Assembly (NCBI GenBank): GCA_012799635.1
Contig: JAAZKW010000028.1
Span: 1-62,277 of the forward strand
Source: Mollicutes bacterium
GTDB taxonomy: Bacteria; Bacillota_I; Bacilli_A; RF39; UBA660
Reading direction: 5' to 3'
Length of the DNA stretch: 62,277 nt
The position numbers and the translations under genes were made by a program. The notes under the pieces are model-generated. The model was not told the DNA's origin. It ran no database searches and saw nothing but the letters and a program-made list of their open reading frames with translations. Shown one piece after another: positions 35,494 to 43,022 of the stretch (within the stretch, counting starts at the first letter, position 1; each line of letters begins with the position of its first letter).

Positions 35494-36045
35494 ATAATCT
35501 TCCCTAATAATTGAATATGACTCCAAGTTAGCATATTTATTGGTATTCTTATCTATTAATCTATTTCTTAATGTTCCTTCATGTTTCATACCCACTTTTT
35601 CCATTACTTTACCACTTCCTATATTTGTAGGAATAAATTGGGCATATATTGTCTCTACTGGGGTTTCTTCAAATAAATAATTAATAACTGCTCTTAGTGC
35701 TTCTGTTGCATAACCTTTGTTCCACCACAAAGACCCATATGCATAACCTATTTCAACAGTATTGTTTGTTTTATCGCAATTTACAGATGTTATAGTACCA
35801 ATTAATGTGTTCGTTTCTTTTAAAATAACAACCCATCTAAATTTATTGTAGTCTTTATATTCGCGAACCCATTTTTCAATTAAATTTTCTGCAACTTTTA
35901 CATCATCATATTTATTCCAAACTGTATATTTTGATACTTTATTATCTCTTCCCACATTAAGAAACAACTCTGCTGCATCGTTTAATTTTGCCTTTCTTAA
36001 TATTAAATTTTTTGTTTCAATTTTTTTAGTTATCGCTTTCTCCAT
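35488..36045 (-). CDS. RimJ/RimL-type GNAT acetyltransferase
   Basis: 185 residues. Motifs: KKIETKNLILRKAKLNDAAE at the start, the acetyl-CoA loop GYAYGSLWWNKGYATEALRA and PTNIGSGKVMEKVGMKHEGT. The family acetylates N-termini of ribosomal proteins, or small molecules including antibiotics. The ATG has no ribosome site at normal distance: a GGAGG lies about 28 nt upstream, separated by sequence that includes a copy of a 20-bp repeat. Translation may be weak. It is the last gene of the cassette bracketed by the dnaE-end repeats. Confidence 0.8.
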   Translation of the reverse strand: MEKAITKKIETKNLILRKAKLNDAAELFLNVGRDNKVSKYTVWNKYDDVKVAENLIEKWVREYKDYNKFRWVVILKETNTLIGTITSVNCDKTNNTVEIGYAYGSLWWNKGYATEALRAVINYLFEETPVETIYAQFIPTNIGSGKVMEKVGMKHEGTLRNRLIDKNTNKYANLESYSIIREDYK

Positions 36046-36048
36046 AAT

Positions 36049-36068
36049 ATTTTACTTAATAGAAATTA
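36049..36068. repeat. 20-bp direct repeat, left copy
   Basis: ATTTTACTTAATAGAAATTA occurs here and at 37356-37375, exactly flanking the split nucleotidyltransferase gene. This copy lies between a GGAGG and the acetyltransferase start. Confidence 0.85.
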
Positions 36069-36102
36069 ATTCTATTATTTCCTCCTTTATTTGAATTTCT
36101 TT

Positions 36103-37272
36103 TTAATTATTATTATATTCATCTAATAATTCAAGAATTATTTTATTAACCTGCTTTATTTTTACCTGAATATCTTTAATTATATTTTTACCATTAAACA
36201 TTTCTTTGTATTTTTTATTTAATAAATCTATTTCAATTTTACATAAACTATAACTACTAAAATCGTATCCTAATTCATATAATATTATTTCAAATTTAGC
36301 AATTAATGAAAAATATGAGTATATATGTATATATAGTTCTTCTCTTATTCCTAAAATAGCTTTTTTATTTTCATATTCAATAATATCAATAGCATTAATG
36401 GGCACTCCTTTTTTAATGCATATTTTATAAACTAATGCAAAATAACCATAAATTATATCACATTCATGATTCTTAAGCTGTTTTTTTAAGTCTCTAATTA
36501 GGATAACGTCTTTAGTAACACTTGTCTTTTTCTTTATTTTTTTTACAATGTCTATTATTGCACTATTAAAGTCTATTTTACTACAATCAAGCTTTTTTTC
36601 AAGTATCTTAATTTGAGCATTAATATCAAATTCATTATTATCATAAATAGTTTCAAAGCAATTTGTCCACTCATTAAAACCCAACATACTTTTTTCTAAA
36701 TATTTTACTAATTCATCAAAATTTTTCGTTGAATTTAATACAACCATCATTATTTCCTCTGTATTATCTCTACATGAATAATCAAGTACGCCATCTTAAA
36801 AGTGTAAGCTATATTTATTGTTTTTGATATTATCTAAATAATTATTTGATATTATTGGTAAATAATTCGTAATACCGTGTACTCTATCCCTTCCTTTATA
36901 TCCTAAAACATAAGAAATCATATAGGATATTTTATTTTCTAAATTTAATTTTTTTGCAATATCAGAATCACCATAAATAAAACTAATATCAACGTCACTA
37001 AATATTAGATTAGTATTGCGAGCTAAACTACCAGTTAAAAAAATACGCCAATCTTTTATTTTTTCTTGAGGAAAAAAGGAAATTATTTTTTGAATAGTTT
37101 TAATAATAATTTTTTTATGTTTGCTCATAATATATCTCATTTTTTCTTTTGAATAATCATTTAAAACATGTAAATATTCTTCATATAAACTATTGAATTT
37201 TTTTGAATAACTTTTTCTTAATGAATTTATTTTTTTCTGATATTCCCTTTTGCTAATACTTTTATCAACCAA
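36103..37272 (-). pseudogene. nucleotidyltransferase gene interrupted by one in-frame TAA
   Basis: The frame from ATG 37272 gives 158 codons with the Pol-beta-type nucleotidyltransferase motif FLTGSLARNTNLIFSDVDIS (G-S ... D-x-D), ending NKYSLHF-TAA at 36796-36798. The same frame goes on without another stop for 15 codons (DGVLDYSCRDNTEEI) and then through 215 more (36750 to 36103) that form a helical C-terminal domain. The most economical reading is a ~389-residue NTase broken by one nonsense change. Alternatives are two separate proteins (a weak AGAGG precedes the ATG at 36750), or readthrough. The family transfers a nucleotide to a small molecule, protein or RNA. It is flanked by 20-bp direct repeats. 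Confidence 0.75.
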
Positions 37273-37355
37273 AATAATTCCCTACTAACAATTAAATGTA
37301 ATTCTAAATTAACATGCTCTTATATACTGTTTTTTAGCCTATCTTTATTTTTTCG

Positions 37356-37375
37356 ATTTTACTTAATAGAAATTA
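37356..37375. repeat. 20-bp direct repeat, right copy
   Basis: Exact copy of 36049-36068, upstream of the nucleotidyltransferase gene on the minus strand. Confidence 0.85.
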
Positions 37376-37400
37376 TTACTATTGCTTTTTTCTTAGCTTT

Positions 37401-38441
37401 TTATGTCTTTATTTTATAAATATCTTTTTGAAAAATTAGTTGCTTTTTTAAATATTCGTTTAAAAATTCATAAATATCAATGTATTCTTCTTCTTGTATA
37501 ATTTTGTTATATAATTTTTCTCTACCTATTTTTCTCTTTTTTGCTAAATATTTTAACATTCCTTTATTAAAACTGCTTTCTGATGAAAACCACTTGTTAT
37601 TATAAATAAAATATAATTTCATAAACAAATGATCATATTTAAAAACTTCTTTTTCTAAAACAATGTTTTCTTTATTTTCAATATATGGATGAATTAAATA
37701 AATAACTTTTTTGTGAAAAATATGGGCTAAATAATCTACAATATAAATATTAAATAAATGTTTATTACATATAACTGCAATAATGTTTTCTTCATTAAAT
37801 GTTGTTAAAAATAAACTCCAGAAAAAGTCTATATCTAAGTTGTAATCTTTAAACATAACTCCTGTTTTTCTTGATTTAGAAATTAATAACTCTTGTTTTG
37901 AATAATATTCATTAAATTGTTGAAAATTATTATTATATAATTGAGGAATACATTTTATTTTTTTTATATATCTAGGTGAAATTTTTAGAAATAATCTTTT
38001 TTCTTTTTTTTCTTGGCATCCTTTCTTACATTTCGTACATATATATTTATTATTAATTTTTTTAAATAACTTATTGTTATAATATTTCAATGCTTTTTTA
38101 GGAAAATCTATTAATCCACAATCACACTGTATTATTGTTTCACTTTTTTCAATTATTATTTTTTCATCATATAGTCTTTGAATTTTTTCAATAATAATAT
38201 TAATATTATCATTATCTATAAAATAATCATCGAATGTTAACTGTATTTCGTTTAAAAATTTAATAAATCCATTTGTCTTTTTATTCTTAAAACTATGAAG
38301 TAGATTAATTGATAATATATTTTTTATTTTTAATTTTTCAGAAATTAATTTAGATAAAATAATAGATGTTAGCCTTGCGGTTTTTTCTTTAGTAAATGGT
38401 GCTATAGGGAAATTTGTAACAACATAATTATCTTTTTTCAT
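37401..38441 (-). CDS. degenerate class I aminoacyl-tRNA-synthetase-like protein
   Basis: 346 residues. The start NYVVTNFPIAPFTKEKTARL followed by SIILSKLISEKLKIKNILSI copies the layout of the first strand and HIGH helix of Met/Leu/Val-type synthetases, but HIGH is replaced (about K-E-K-T). A helical segment (IIEKIQRLYDEKIIIEKSE) leads to a two-part Cys knuckle (CDCGLIDF, CTKCKKGC) where MetRS has its zinc domain. After it ELLISKSRKTGVMF sits where I-S-R-x-x-x-W-G-I-P is expected. No KMSKS or anticodon domain is present. It is probably a paralogue with a new role (aminoacyl transfer or ligand binding). It overlaps the amidohydrolase gene by 14 nt. The assignment rests on pattern, not on a search. 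Confidence 0.45.
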   Translation of the reverse strand: MKKDNYVVTNFPIAPFTKEKTARLTSIILSKLISEKLKIKNILSINLLHSFKNKKTNGFIKFLNEIQLTFDDYFIDNDNINIIIEKIQRLYDEKIIIEKSETIIQCDCGLIDFPKKALKYYNNKLFKKINNKYICTKCKKGCQEKKEKRLFLKISPRYIKKIKCIPQLYNNNFQQFNEYYSKQELLISKSRKTGVMFKDYNLDIDFFWSLFLTTFNEENIIAVICNKHLFNIYIVDYLAHIFHKKVIYLIHPYIENKENIVLEKEVFKYDHLFMKLYFIYNNKWFSSESSFNKGMLKYLAKKRKIGREKLYNKIIQEEEYIDIYEFLNEYLKKQLIFQKDIYKIKT

Positions 38442-39327
38442 TTAAAACTCTCTTCATATTTCGGCATAATATTTTTTCTTTTTCTCCTTGAGTAAAAACA
38501 TTACTTGAAGTAAAAGCATTCAATTCTAAGCTATGTGAAGAAAATGGATAATCCGAACCCCAAACAACTTTGGTAATATCTACATTTTCTAAAATAACAG
38601 TATATAAATCATCTAAACTTGCATATTTCTCTATATCAAAAATAATTGCATTTTTAGGCCTTTTTATATAACGATCATATATTCTTTTAGATGGTGCTAT
38701 ATCAATAATAGTATTATCAAGATGGTTCATTTGTTTTATTGCCGGTATATTTAACGCTGCAAAATGAGCGAGTTGGAAGTAATTTTCATATGATTTAATA
38801 AAGTTTATCATATTACTTGGATTTTGGTTGTCAAAGATACCACAATGAACTAACATAGGAACCTTTCCAACAAAAGATGAAACATCATCAAGATTATATC
38901 CACTTAGACCAGTATACGCTTTAATACCCTTTACTAATTTACCATACTTTTCTAAATAATAATCTATTAACCATTTCATTGAAGTTTTTGTCACAGATAC
39001 TAGCAGATAAAAATATAAATTTTTTTCATATTTTAGCAGTTCAAATAAAATATCATTGTATTTTATGTAAGGGTCAATACCACTATATGTTATTAAACCA
39101 CAATTCATACATTTACATAATATTTCTCCTGGCTTATTGCCATCAAACATTGCAATTCTATGATTTTTATTGTTCTTACAACTAATATCTTCAATATAAG
39201 GGTCAATCATTATTACAGACTTATCAATTCCGTTAATTTTCATTAGTTCTTTAAATTCTTCTAATTTTTGTTTAGATTCTTCAACATTTTTTGTTATTGC
39301 AATATGTGCATGTGAATCTATAATCAT
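38428..39327 (-). CDS. amidohydrolase (TIM-barrel metal-dependent hydrolase)
   Basis: 299 residues. The family motifs are in order: MIIDSHAHIA (metal-binding H-x-H), VKGIKAYTG, MLVHCG, QLAHFAAL and VVWGSDYPFSS (metal-binding Asp). This is the amidohydrolase-2 family, which hydrolyses or decarboxylates small molecules. An unusual stretch at about residues 50-80 contains Cys residues (CKNNKN..., CKCMNCGLITYSG), possibly a metal knuckle. It lies 12 nt after the HD-TGS gene and overlaps the synthetase-like gene, so the three are one operon. Confidence 0.85.
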   Translation of the reverse strand: MIIDSHAHIAITKNVEESKQKLEEFKELMKINGIDKSVIMIDPYIEDISCKNNKNHRIAMFDGNKPGEILCKCMNCGLITYSGIDPYIKYNDILFELLKYEKNLYFYLLVSVTKTSMKWLIDYYLEKYGKLVKGIKAYTGLSGYNLDDVSSFVGKVPMLVHCGIFDNQNPSNMINFIKSYENYFQLAHFAALNIPAIKQMNHLDNTIIDIAPSKRIYDRYIKRPKNAIIFDIEKYASLDDLYTVILENVDITKVVWGSDYPFSSHSLELNAFTSSNVFTQGEKEKILCRNMKRVLNEKR

Positions 39328-39339
39328 ATAATAGCCCTC

Positions 39340-40053
39340 CTATTTATTAAATTCTCTTATTCTTTTTTTAGCCAAGGTAGTATGTGCTTTATTTAACCAA
39401 TTATTTCTTAGTCTATATGTGAATTTGTCAGTAATAACTCTCACTATATCCTTATTATTTAAAGTATAAGTCACAGGAACATAATTACCATTAACAACAA
39501 CTCCAACCATAGTATTTCCAATTTCAGAACTAATATAATAAGCAAGTGGCGCAAATATTTCTATTGTTTCAAGCGCATTTTCTTTTTGCTTAATTTCTAA
39601 TTTATATTCTAACGTTCTCATATTATGTAATCTATCAGCAAGTTTTATTATAATTATTCTAACATCATCGGTTATACTCGTTATTATTTTTCTTGTATTA
39701 GCTACGTCTTGATCTTCTTTACACACAAAGTTAACTTTAGATAATTTTCTAGCCCCATCAACTAATAATGCAATATCCTGATTAAAATAATAAACAATGT
39801 CCTCTTTAGTACATTTTGTATCTTCAAAAACATCATGCAATAATCCAGCACATACTGTATCACAATCAGCATGTAAATCAGCAAGTATGAAGGCAACATT
39901 AATTGGATGCGTTATATATTCTTCTCCACTAATTCTAAATTGTCCATCATGATATTTTTTTACAAATTCATAAGCTTTATTTATTATTTCTAATTCTTCT
40001 GGATTATATTCTCTTATTTTATTAAGTAAATCTTTAATAGTTATTTCTTTCAT
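39340..40053 (-). CDS. RelA/SpoT-type HD hydrolase fused directly to a TGS remnant
   Basis: 237 residues. Residues ~25-175 are a complete alarmone-hydrolase HD domain: ISGEEYITHPINVAFILA, AGLLHDVFEDT and IIIKLADRLHNMRTLEYK all carry the metal and catalytic residues. From ~180 the sequence jumps to VNGNYVPVTYTLNNKDIVRV and NNWLNKAHTTLAKKRIREF, the second half of a TGS domain with the post-TGS helix of RelA/SpoT. The synthetase domain and the first half of TGS are missing, so it looks like an internal deletion of a long Rel protein, yet the frame is clean. It probably only degrades (p)ppGpp. AAAGGAG precedes the ATG. Confidence 0.85.
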   Translation of the reverse strand: MKEITIKDLLNKIREYNPEELEIINKAYEFVKKYHDGQFRISGEEYITHPINVAFILADLHADCDTVCAGLLHDVFEDTKCTKEDIVYYFNQDIALLVDGARKLSKVNFVCKEDQDVANTRKIITSITDDVRIIIIKLADRLHNMRTLEYKLEIKQKENALETIEIFAPLAYYISSEIGNTMVGVVVNGNYVPVTYTLNNKDIVRVITDKFTYRLRNNWLNKAHTTLAKKRIREFNK

Positions 40054-40073
40054 TTTAACTCCTTTCTAAACAA

Positions 40074-40220
40074 TTAAAAAACGGCGTAAAAAATCTCTTT
40101 TTTTACGCCGCTTATCTTTGCCTCCATATTTATAAGGCATAAACAAGATGTGATAAAACAATATTTCAATTTATTAATAATTTTAATAATAAAATATTTA
40201 ATATAATTAAAACTTATCAT
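40074..40220 (-). CDS. possible 48-residue leader peptide ahead of the HD-TGS gene
   Basis: An ATG at 40220 behind AAAAAGGAG opens a 48-codon frame (MISFNYIKYFIIKIINKLKY ... IFYAVF) whose stop lies just beyond a strong hairpin. It is rich in Ile, Lys and Tyr. Its end overlapping a terminator right before a regulatory-enzyme gene resembles a leader peptide, but translation is unproven. Confidence 0.35.
   Translation of the reverse strand: MISFNYIKYFIIKIINKLKYCFITSCLCLINMEAKISGVKKEIFYAVF
40076..40110 (-). terminator. strong terminator/attenuator just upstream of the HD-TGS gene
   Basis: On the minus strand a 12-bp stem CGGCGTAAAAAA / TTTTTTACGCCG with a 4-5 nt loop is followed by TTTTTT. It lies between a promoter (40250-40278) and the HD-TGS RBS, so transcription of that operon must read through it. 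Confidence 0.75.
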
Positions 40221-40249
40221 ATATGCTCCTTTTTATATAAATTAAATTC

Positions 40250-40278
40250 ATACTATAACAAAATTTAATAAAAAGCAA
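40250..40278 (-). promoter_or_regulatory. promoter upstream of the leader ORF and HD-TGS operon
   Basis: On the minus strand TTGCTT (40273-40278), 17 nt, TAGTAT (40250-40255). Both are near consensus. Confidence 0.5.
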
Positions 40279-40313
40279 GCTTTAAGATGCTGTTTATGTT
40301 GAAAATATATGAT

Positions 40314-40384
40314 TATTCCGTTATAACTTTAATTGGAATTAACATATATCATTTACCTCCTTAATAATATTTTATCATATATAA
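40314..40384. repeat. 71-bp direct repeat, right copy (orphan dnaE promoter and first ten codons)
   Basis: Copy of 35386-35456 with one mismatch. Its frame reads MLIPIKVITE then stops, so it is a dnaE stub. The region 40054-40410 otherwise holds only the attenuator, leader frame and promoter. Confidence 0.95.
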
Positions 40385-40410
40385 AAATTTTATAAATATA
40401 AAGTACATCT

Positions 40411-40692
40411 TTAATTAAAATGTTTTTTATATCTAGATTGAATTCTTTTCTGATTTGAATTTCTTTCAAGTATTGTTCCACGAATATTATTACATACCTC
40501 TTTATTAATTGCTATCCTTGAGTCAAAAACTAAAACTATCATATTATCATCTGTAATATTAATAACTTTTATGATTGAAGATGGAATAAAACCCAAGTTT
40601 TGCAAACGCCTTTTTTCTGCTTCAGCACCATCTAAATATCTAATAATAAACTGATCATTTATATTACAGTCATTTAATTTATTTATAATCAT
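40411..40692 (-). CDS. FeoA-like SH3-fold protein
   Basis: 93 residues with the FeoA pattern: an opening LNDCNINDQFIIRYLDG, EAEKRRLQNLGFIPSSIIKV (the R-R-L-x-x-L-G-x-x-P core), and a closing strand AINKEVCNNIRG. FeoA domains assist FeoB ferrous-iron import or form the C-terminal domain of metal regulators. No feoB is adjacent, so the partner must be elsewhere, or the role differs. A basic tail (KRIQSRYKKHF) follows the domain. It lies between the tandem paralogue array and the orphan dnaE stub. Confidence 0.75.
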   Translation of the reverse strand: MIINKLNDCNINDQFIIRYLDGAEAEKRRLQNLGFIPSSIIKVINITDDNMIVLVFDSRIAINKEVCNNIRGTILERNSNQKRIQSRYKKHFN

Positions 40693-40733
40693 ATCCTAAA
40701 CCTCCAACTATTTTAACAAATTTTTAATAAAAA

Positions 40734-40760
40734 GATGTTTCCACTATTAATGAAAACATC
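40734..40760 (-). terminator. array hairpin 1
   Basis: Diverged member of the 27-nt hairpin family found after each gene of the array: GATGT / ACATC outer stem, loop around CTATTAA, T-run on the minus strand. Confidence 0.7.
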
Positions 40761-40818
40761 TAGTAAAATTCAATAATCAATATTTAAGTTATCAATTATT
40801 TTTAATAGATAAAAGTCT

Positions 40819-41424
40819 TTATAATACAGCTCGTAATCTTACATGTGGGTCTTTATCCCTTATTTTTAACTCACGTTTAACTGTTTTCAATAATAATTCA
40901 AATTCCTGTATCTTATTATTCAAAATTCTAATTTGTATTAAAAGCTCCTTTTCTTCTGCTTTCGACTCTGCACATTCTTTTGAGTTACGTAAAATATCAT
41001 CATAGGAATCTCCGCTGTTAACCTCAAAACGCATATCACATCTTTCACATAAATGTTCACATAAATCATTATATACCTTTTTGCAGTCTTCTAATCGCTT
41101 CTCATATGATTTAATAATATTTAAAATCGTGGCTTTTTCTTCATCCGTTAAAATTCTATCATGATTAACTAGATATACGTTCCCAGTATTTACATCATAT
41201 TCTACAATATTCCCAAGAACAAAGTTGTTTGAACCTAAAGTATTAAAATTAATTTTCTCACAAACTTCTCCATCAAGATCACTAACACTAACAGTACCTA
41301 TAACAAGTCTCAAATTCGAATCATCAAGTTGTTCAATTACACTTTTATTAGCAAATTCAAAATAACTTTCAGGAGTAATTTCCTCGTTATAAGGAATTAA
41401 TCTACTTATTACTCCAATTTTCAT
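40819..41424 (-). CDS. paralogue array member 1 (most diverged)
   Basis: 201 residues beginning MKIGVISRLIPYNEEITPES. It shares with the next three genes the MKIGVIS start, a central GNIVEYDVNTGNVYLVNHDR (others: GEVILYDKETGEVLSLDE), the segment LTDEEKATILNIIKSYEKRL, and a helical C-terminus ending HVRLRAVL. Here the middle carries extra Cys (CEHLCERCDMRF). No signal peptide, membrane helix or known catalytic motif. Its own promoter-like element and TTTTCCTCC-complement RBS precede it. Function unknown. Confidence 0.65.
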   Translation of the reverse strand: MKIGVISRLIPYNEEITPESYFEFANKSVIEQLDDSNLRLVIGTVSVSDLDGEVCEKINFNTLGSNNFVLGNIVEYDVNTGNVYLVNHDRILTDEEKATILNIIKSYEKRLEDCKKVYNDLCEHLCERCDMRFEVNSGDSYDDILRNSKECAESKAEEKELLIQIRILNNKIQEFELLLKTVKRELKIRDKDPHVRLRAVL

Positions 41425-41478
41425 ATTTTCCTCCCTATAAATATTTTAGCATATATAATATTTTATTCAAATAAAAAA

Positions 41479-41505
41479 GATGTCTTCACTATTAATGAAA
41501 ACATC
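41479..41505 (-). terminator. array hairpin 2
   Basis: 27-nt hairpin identical to those at 42244 and 42982, with a T-run on the minus strand. It ends the transcript of array member 2. Confidence 0.75.
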
Positions 41506-41548
41506 TCTTAAAAACTTTTAGAAAAAAAATGTTATTTATCTGGTTTTC

Positions 41549-42190
41549 TTATTTGCCATAATGTTTAAACTTTTTATAAAAAGAATCTAACCTAATCCTA
41601 GCTGTTGTTTTTTCTTCCTCTGTTTCAGCTCTTTTTTCTAAAATTGTTGCAAGTTTTATTAATAACACTTCTTCTATTTCTCTTATTTTATAATCCAGCA
41701 ACTTATTAAACTCAAGATCATCATCTCTTTTTGCTTTTAAAGTTTTATATTTTTCCCAATTATTATTAACATCTTCAGGTGTCACCCCCAAATCTACATG
41801 ATAAAGCTCAATGTCATCATCTACTTTACGCCTCAAGCCCTTATAAGTGCGTAACATTTTTTGATACACTTCAATTAAAACTAAAACCTGCTTTTTTTCA
41901 TCATCTGTAAAAGGTCTGAAGTCTCCATAACCATATACATCCTTTGGGCTTTCATCAAGTGAAAATACTTCGCCAGTTTCTTCGTTAAATTTTATAACTT
42001 CGCCAAAGTAATGAGGTTTTGAAAAAAATTTTTCATATACTATTCCAGTATTTAAATTTCCTTTGCTATCAACAAAACTAATAATTAACTCCATAGGCAA
42101 ATGTCCATATGAGTCAGATATGCATTTAAAATATTCGTCAACAGTAGGATCCCATGCATAGGATATTCCGCTTATAACTCCAATTTTCAT
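41549..42190 (-). CDS. paralogue array member 2
   Basis: 213 residues starting MKIGVISGISYAWDPTVDEY. The central motif is HYFGEVIKFNEETGEVFSLD, followed by FTDDEKKQVLVLIEVYQKML and the helical YKIREIEEVLLIKLATILEK, then TARIRLDSFYKKF at the end. Unlike members 3 and 4 the region before the central motif is short. The spacing from the ATG to GGGAGGAAA-type RBS is conserved across the array. Family unknown. About 40-50 percent identical to members 3 and 4 by eye. Confidence 0.65.
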   Translation of the reverse strand: MKIGVISGISYAWDPTVDEYFKCISDSYGHLPMELIISFVDSKGNLNTGIVYEKFFSKPHYFGEVIKFNEETGEVFSLDESPKDVYGYGDFRPFTDDEKKQVLVLIEVYQKMLRTYKGLRRKVDDDIELYHVDLGVTPEDVNNNWEKYKTLKAKRDDDLEFNKLLDYKIREIEEVLLIKLATILEKRAETEEEKTTARIRLDSFYKKFKHYGK

Positions 42191-42243
42191 ATTTTCCTCC
42201 TTGCAAACATTATAGCATACATAATATTTTATTTAAATAAAAA

Positions 42244-42270
42244 GATGTCTTCACTATTAATGAAAACATC
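42244..42270 (-). terminator. array hairpin 3
   Basis: Same 27-nt hairpin as at 41479 and 42982; ends array member 3. Confidence 0.75.
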
Positions 42271-42285
42271 TCTTAAAAACTTTAT

Positions 42286-42927
42286 TTATCTAATCCTAGC
42301 CGCTGGTCTTGATGTCCCTATCTTGATTCTTTGTTCTGAAACTGTTATAACTCTTTCTAATAACAACTCTATTTCTCTTATTTTATAATCCAGCATTTTA
42401 TTAAAAGCAATATTATCTGATATTTCTTTTTTTGTTCTTTTAAATTTTTCCCAGTTATTATTGATATCTTTCTTTGTAACCCCAAAATTTACGTGATGAA
42501 TTCTATCGTCAACAGGTATTATACGTTTAGTTTTCCTATAATCAATTAACAATTTTTGATACGCTTGAATTAAAACTAAAACCTGCTTTATTTCATCATC
42601 TGTAAAATTCCTTAAGTTTTCTGGATTACTATAAATATCATCAACGTTCATTGGTTCTTCATCAAGTGACAATACTTCACCAGTTTTTTTGTCATATAAT
42701 ATAACTTCGCCAAAGAAATGACGTTCTGAAGAAAAATTTTTAGTAAATATTTCTGGTTGTAGTCTTCCTATTATATTAACACAACTAATAATTAGTTCAT
42801 CATAACAAATCCTAGGTGTTAAAGGCTTAATCATTTCTTCATAATATGTTTGTTCATCAATAACCTTTCCAACACAATCCCAGTACCACAAGTACCGGTT
42901 GAATCCGCTTATAACTCCAATTTTCAT
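42286..42927 (-). CDS. paralogue array member 3
   Basis: 213 residues starting MKIGVISGFNRYLWYWDCVG. It is close to member 4, sharing VIDEQTYYEEMIKPLTP, HFFGEVILYDKKTGEVLSLD, EEPMNVDDIYSNPE and YKIREIELLLERVITVSEQR. Variation is greatest in the first 40 residues after MKIGVISG and in the charged loop before NNWEKFK, the pattern of a diversifying family. It has its own promoter-like element (TGCTATAAT extended -10 on the minus strand) and a terminator hairpin. Confidence 0.65.
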   Translation of the reverse strand: MKIGVISGFNRYLWYWDCVGKVIDEQTYYEEMIKPLTPRICYDELIISCVNIIGRLQPEIFTKNFSSERHFFGEVILYDKKTGEVLSLDEEPMNVDDIYSNPENLRNFTDDEIKQVLVLIQAYQKLLIDYRKTKRIIPVDDRIHHVNFGVTKKDINNNWEKFKRTKKEISDNIAFNKMLDYKIREIELLLERVITVSEQRIKIGTSRPAARIR

Positions 42928-42981
42928 ATTTTCCTCCCTGCAAATATTATAGCATACATAATATTTTATTTAAATAAAAAA

Positions 42982-43008
42982 GATGTCTTCACTATTAATG
43001 AAAACATC
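42982..43008 (-). terminator. array hairpin 4
   Basis: Same 27-nt hairpin, downstream of array member 4. Confidence 0.75.
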
Positions 43009-43022
43009 TCCTAAAAAACTTT

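Noticed and set aside
36796-37272. The 158-codon nucleotidyltransferase frame as a complete minimal NTase (MNT) of a toxin-antitoxin pair
   Set aside because: The frame continues past the TAA into a plausible C-terminal domain, and no HEPN-type partner with R-x4-6-H was found in the 215-codon part.
40314-40384. Alternative functional promoter driving the HD-TGS operon
   Set aside because: It may be active, but the ten-codon stub and repeat identity with dnaE show that its origin is duplication. A separate promoter is closer to the operon.
41479-43008. CRISPR-like array (regular 27-nt repeats with ~750-nt spacing)
   Set aside because: The repeats are hairpin terminators after protein genes, and the intervals are coding sequence, not spacers.
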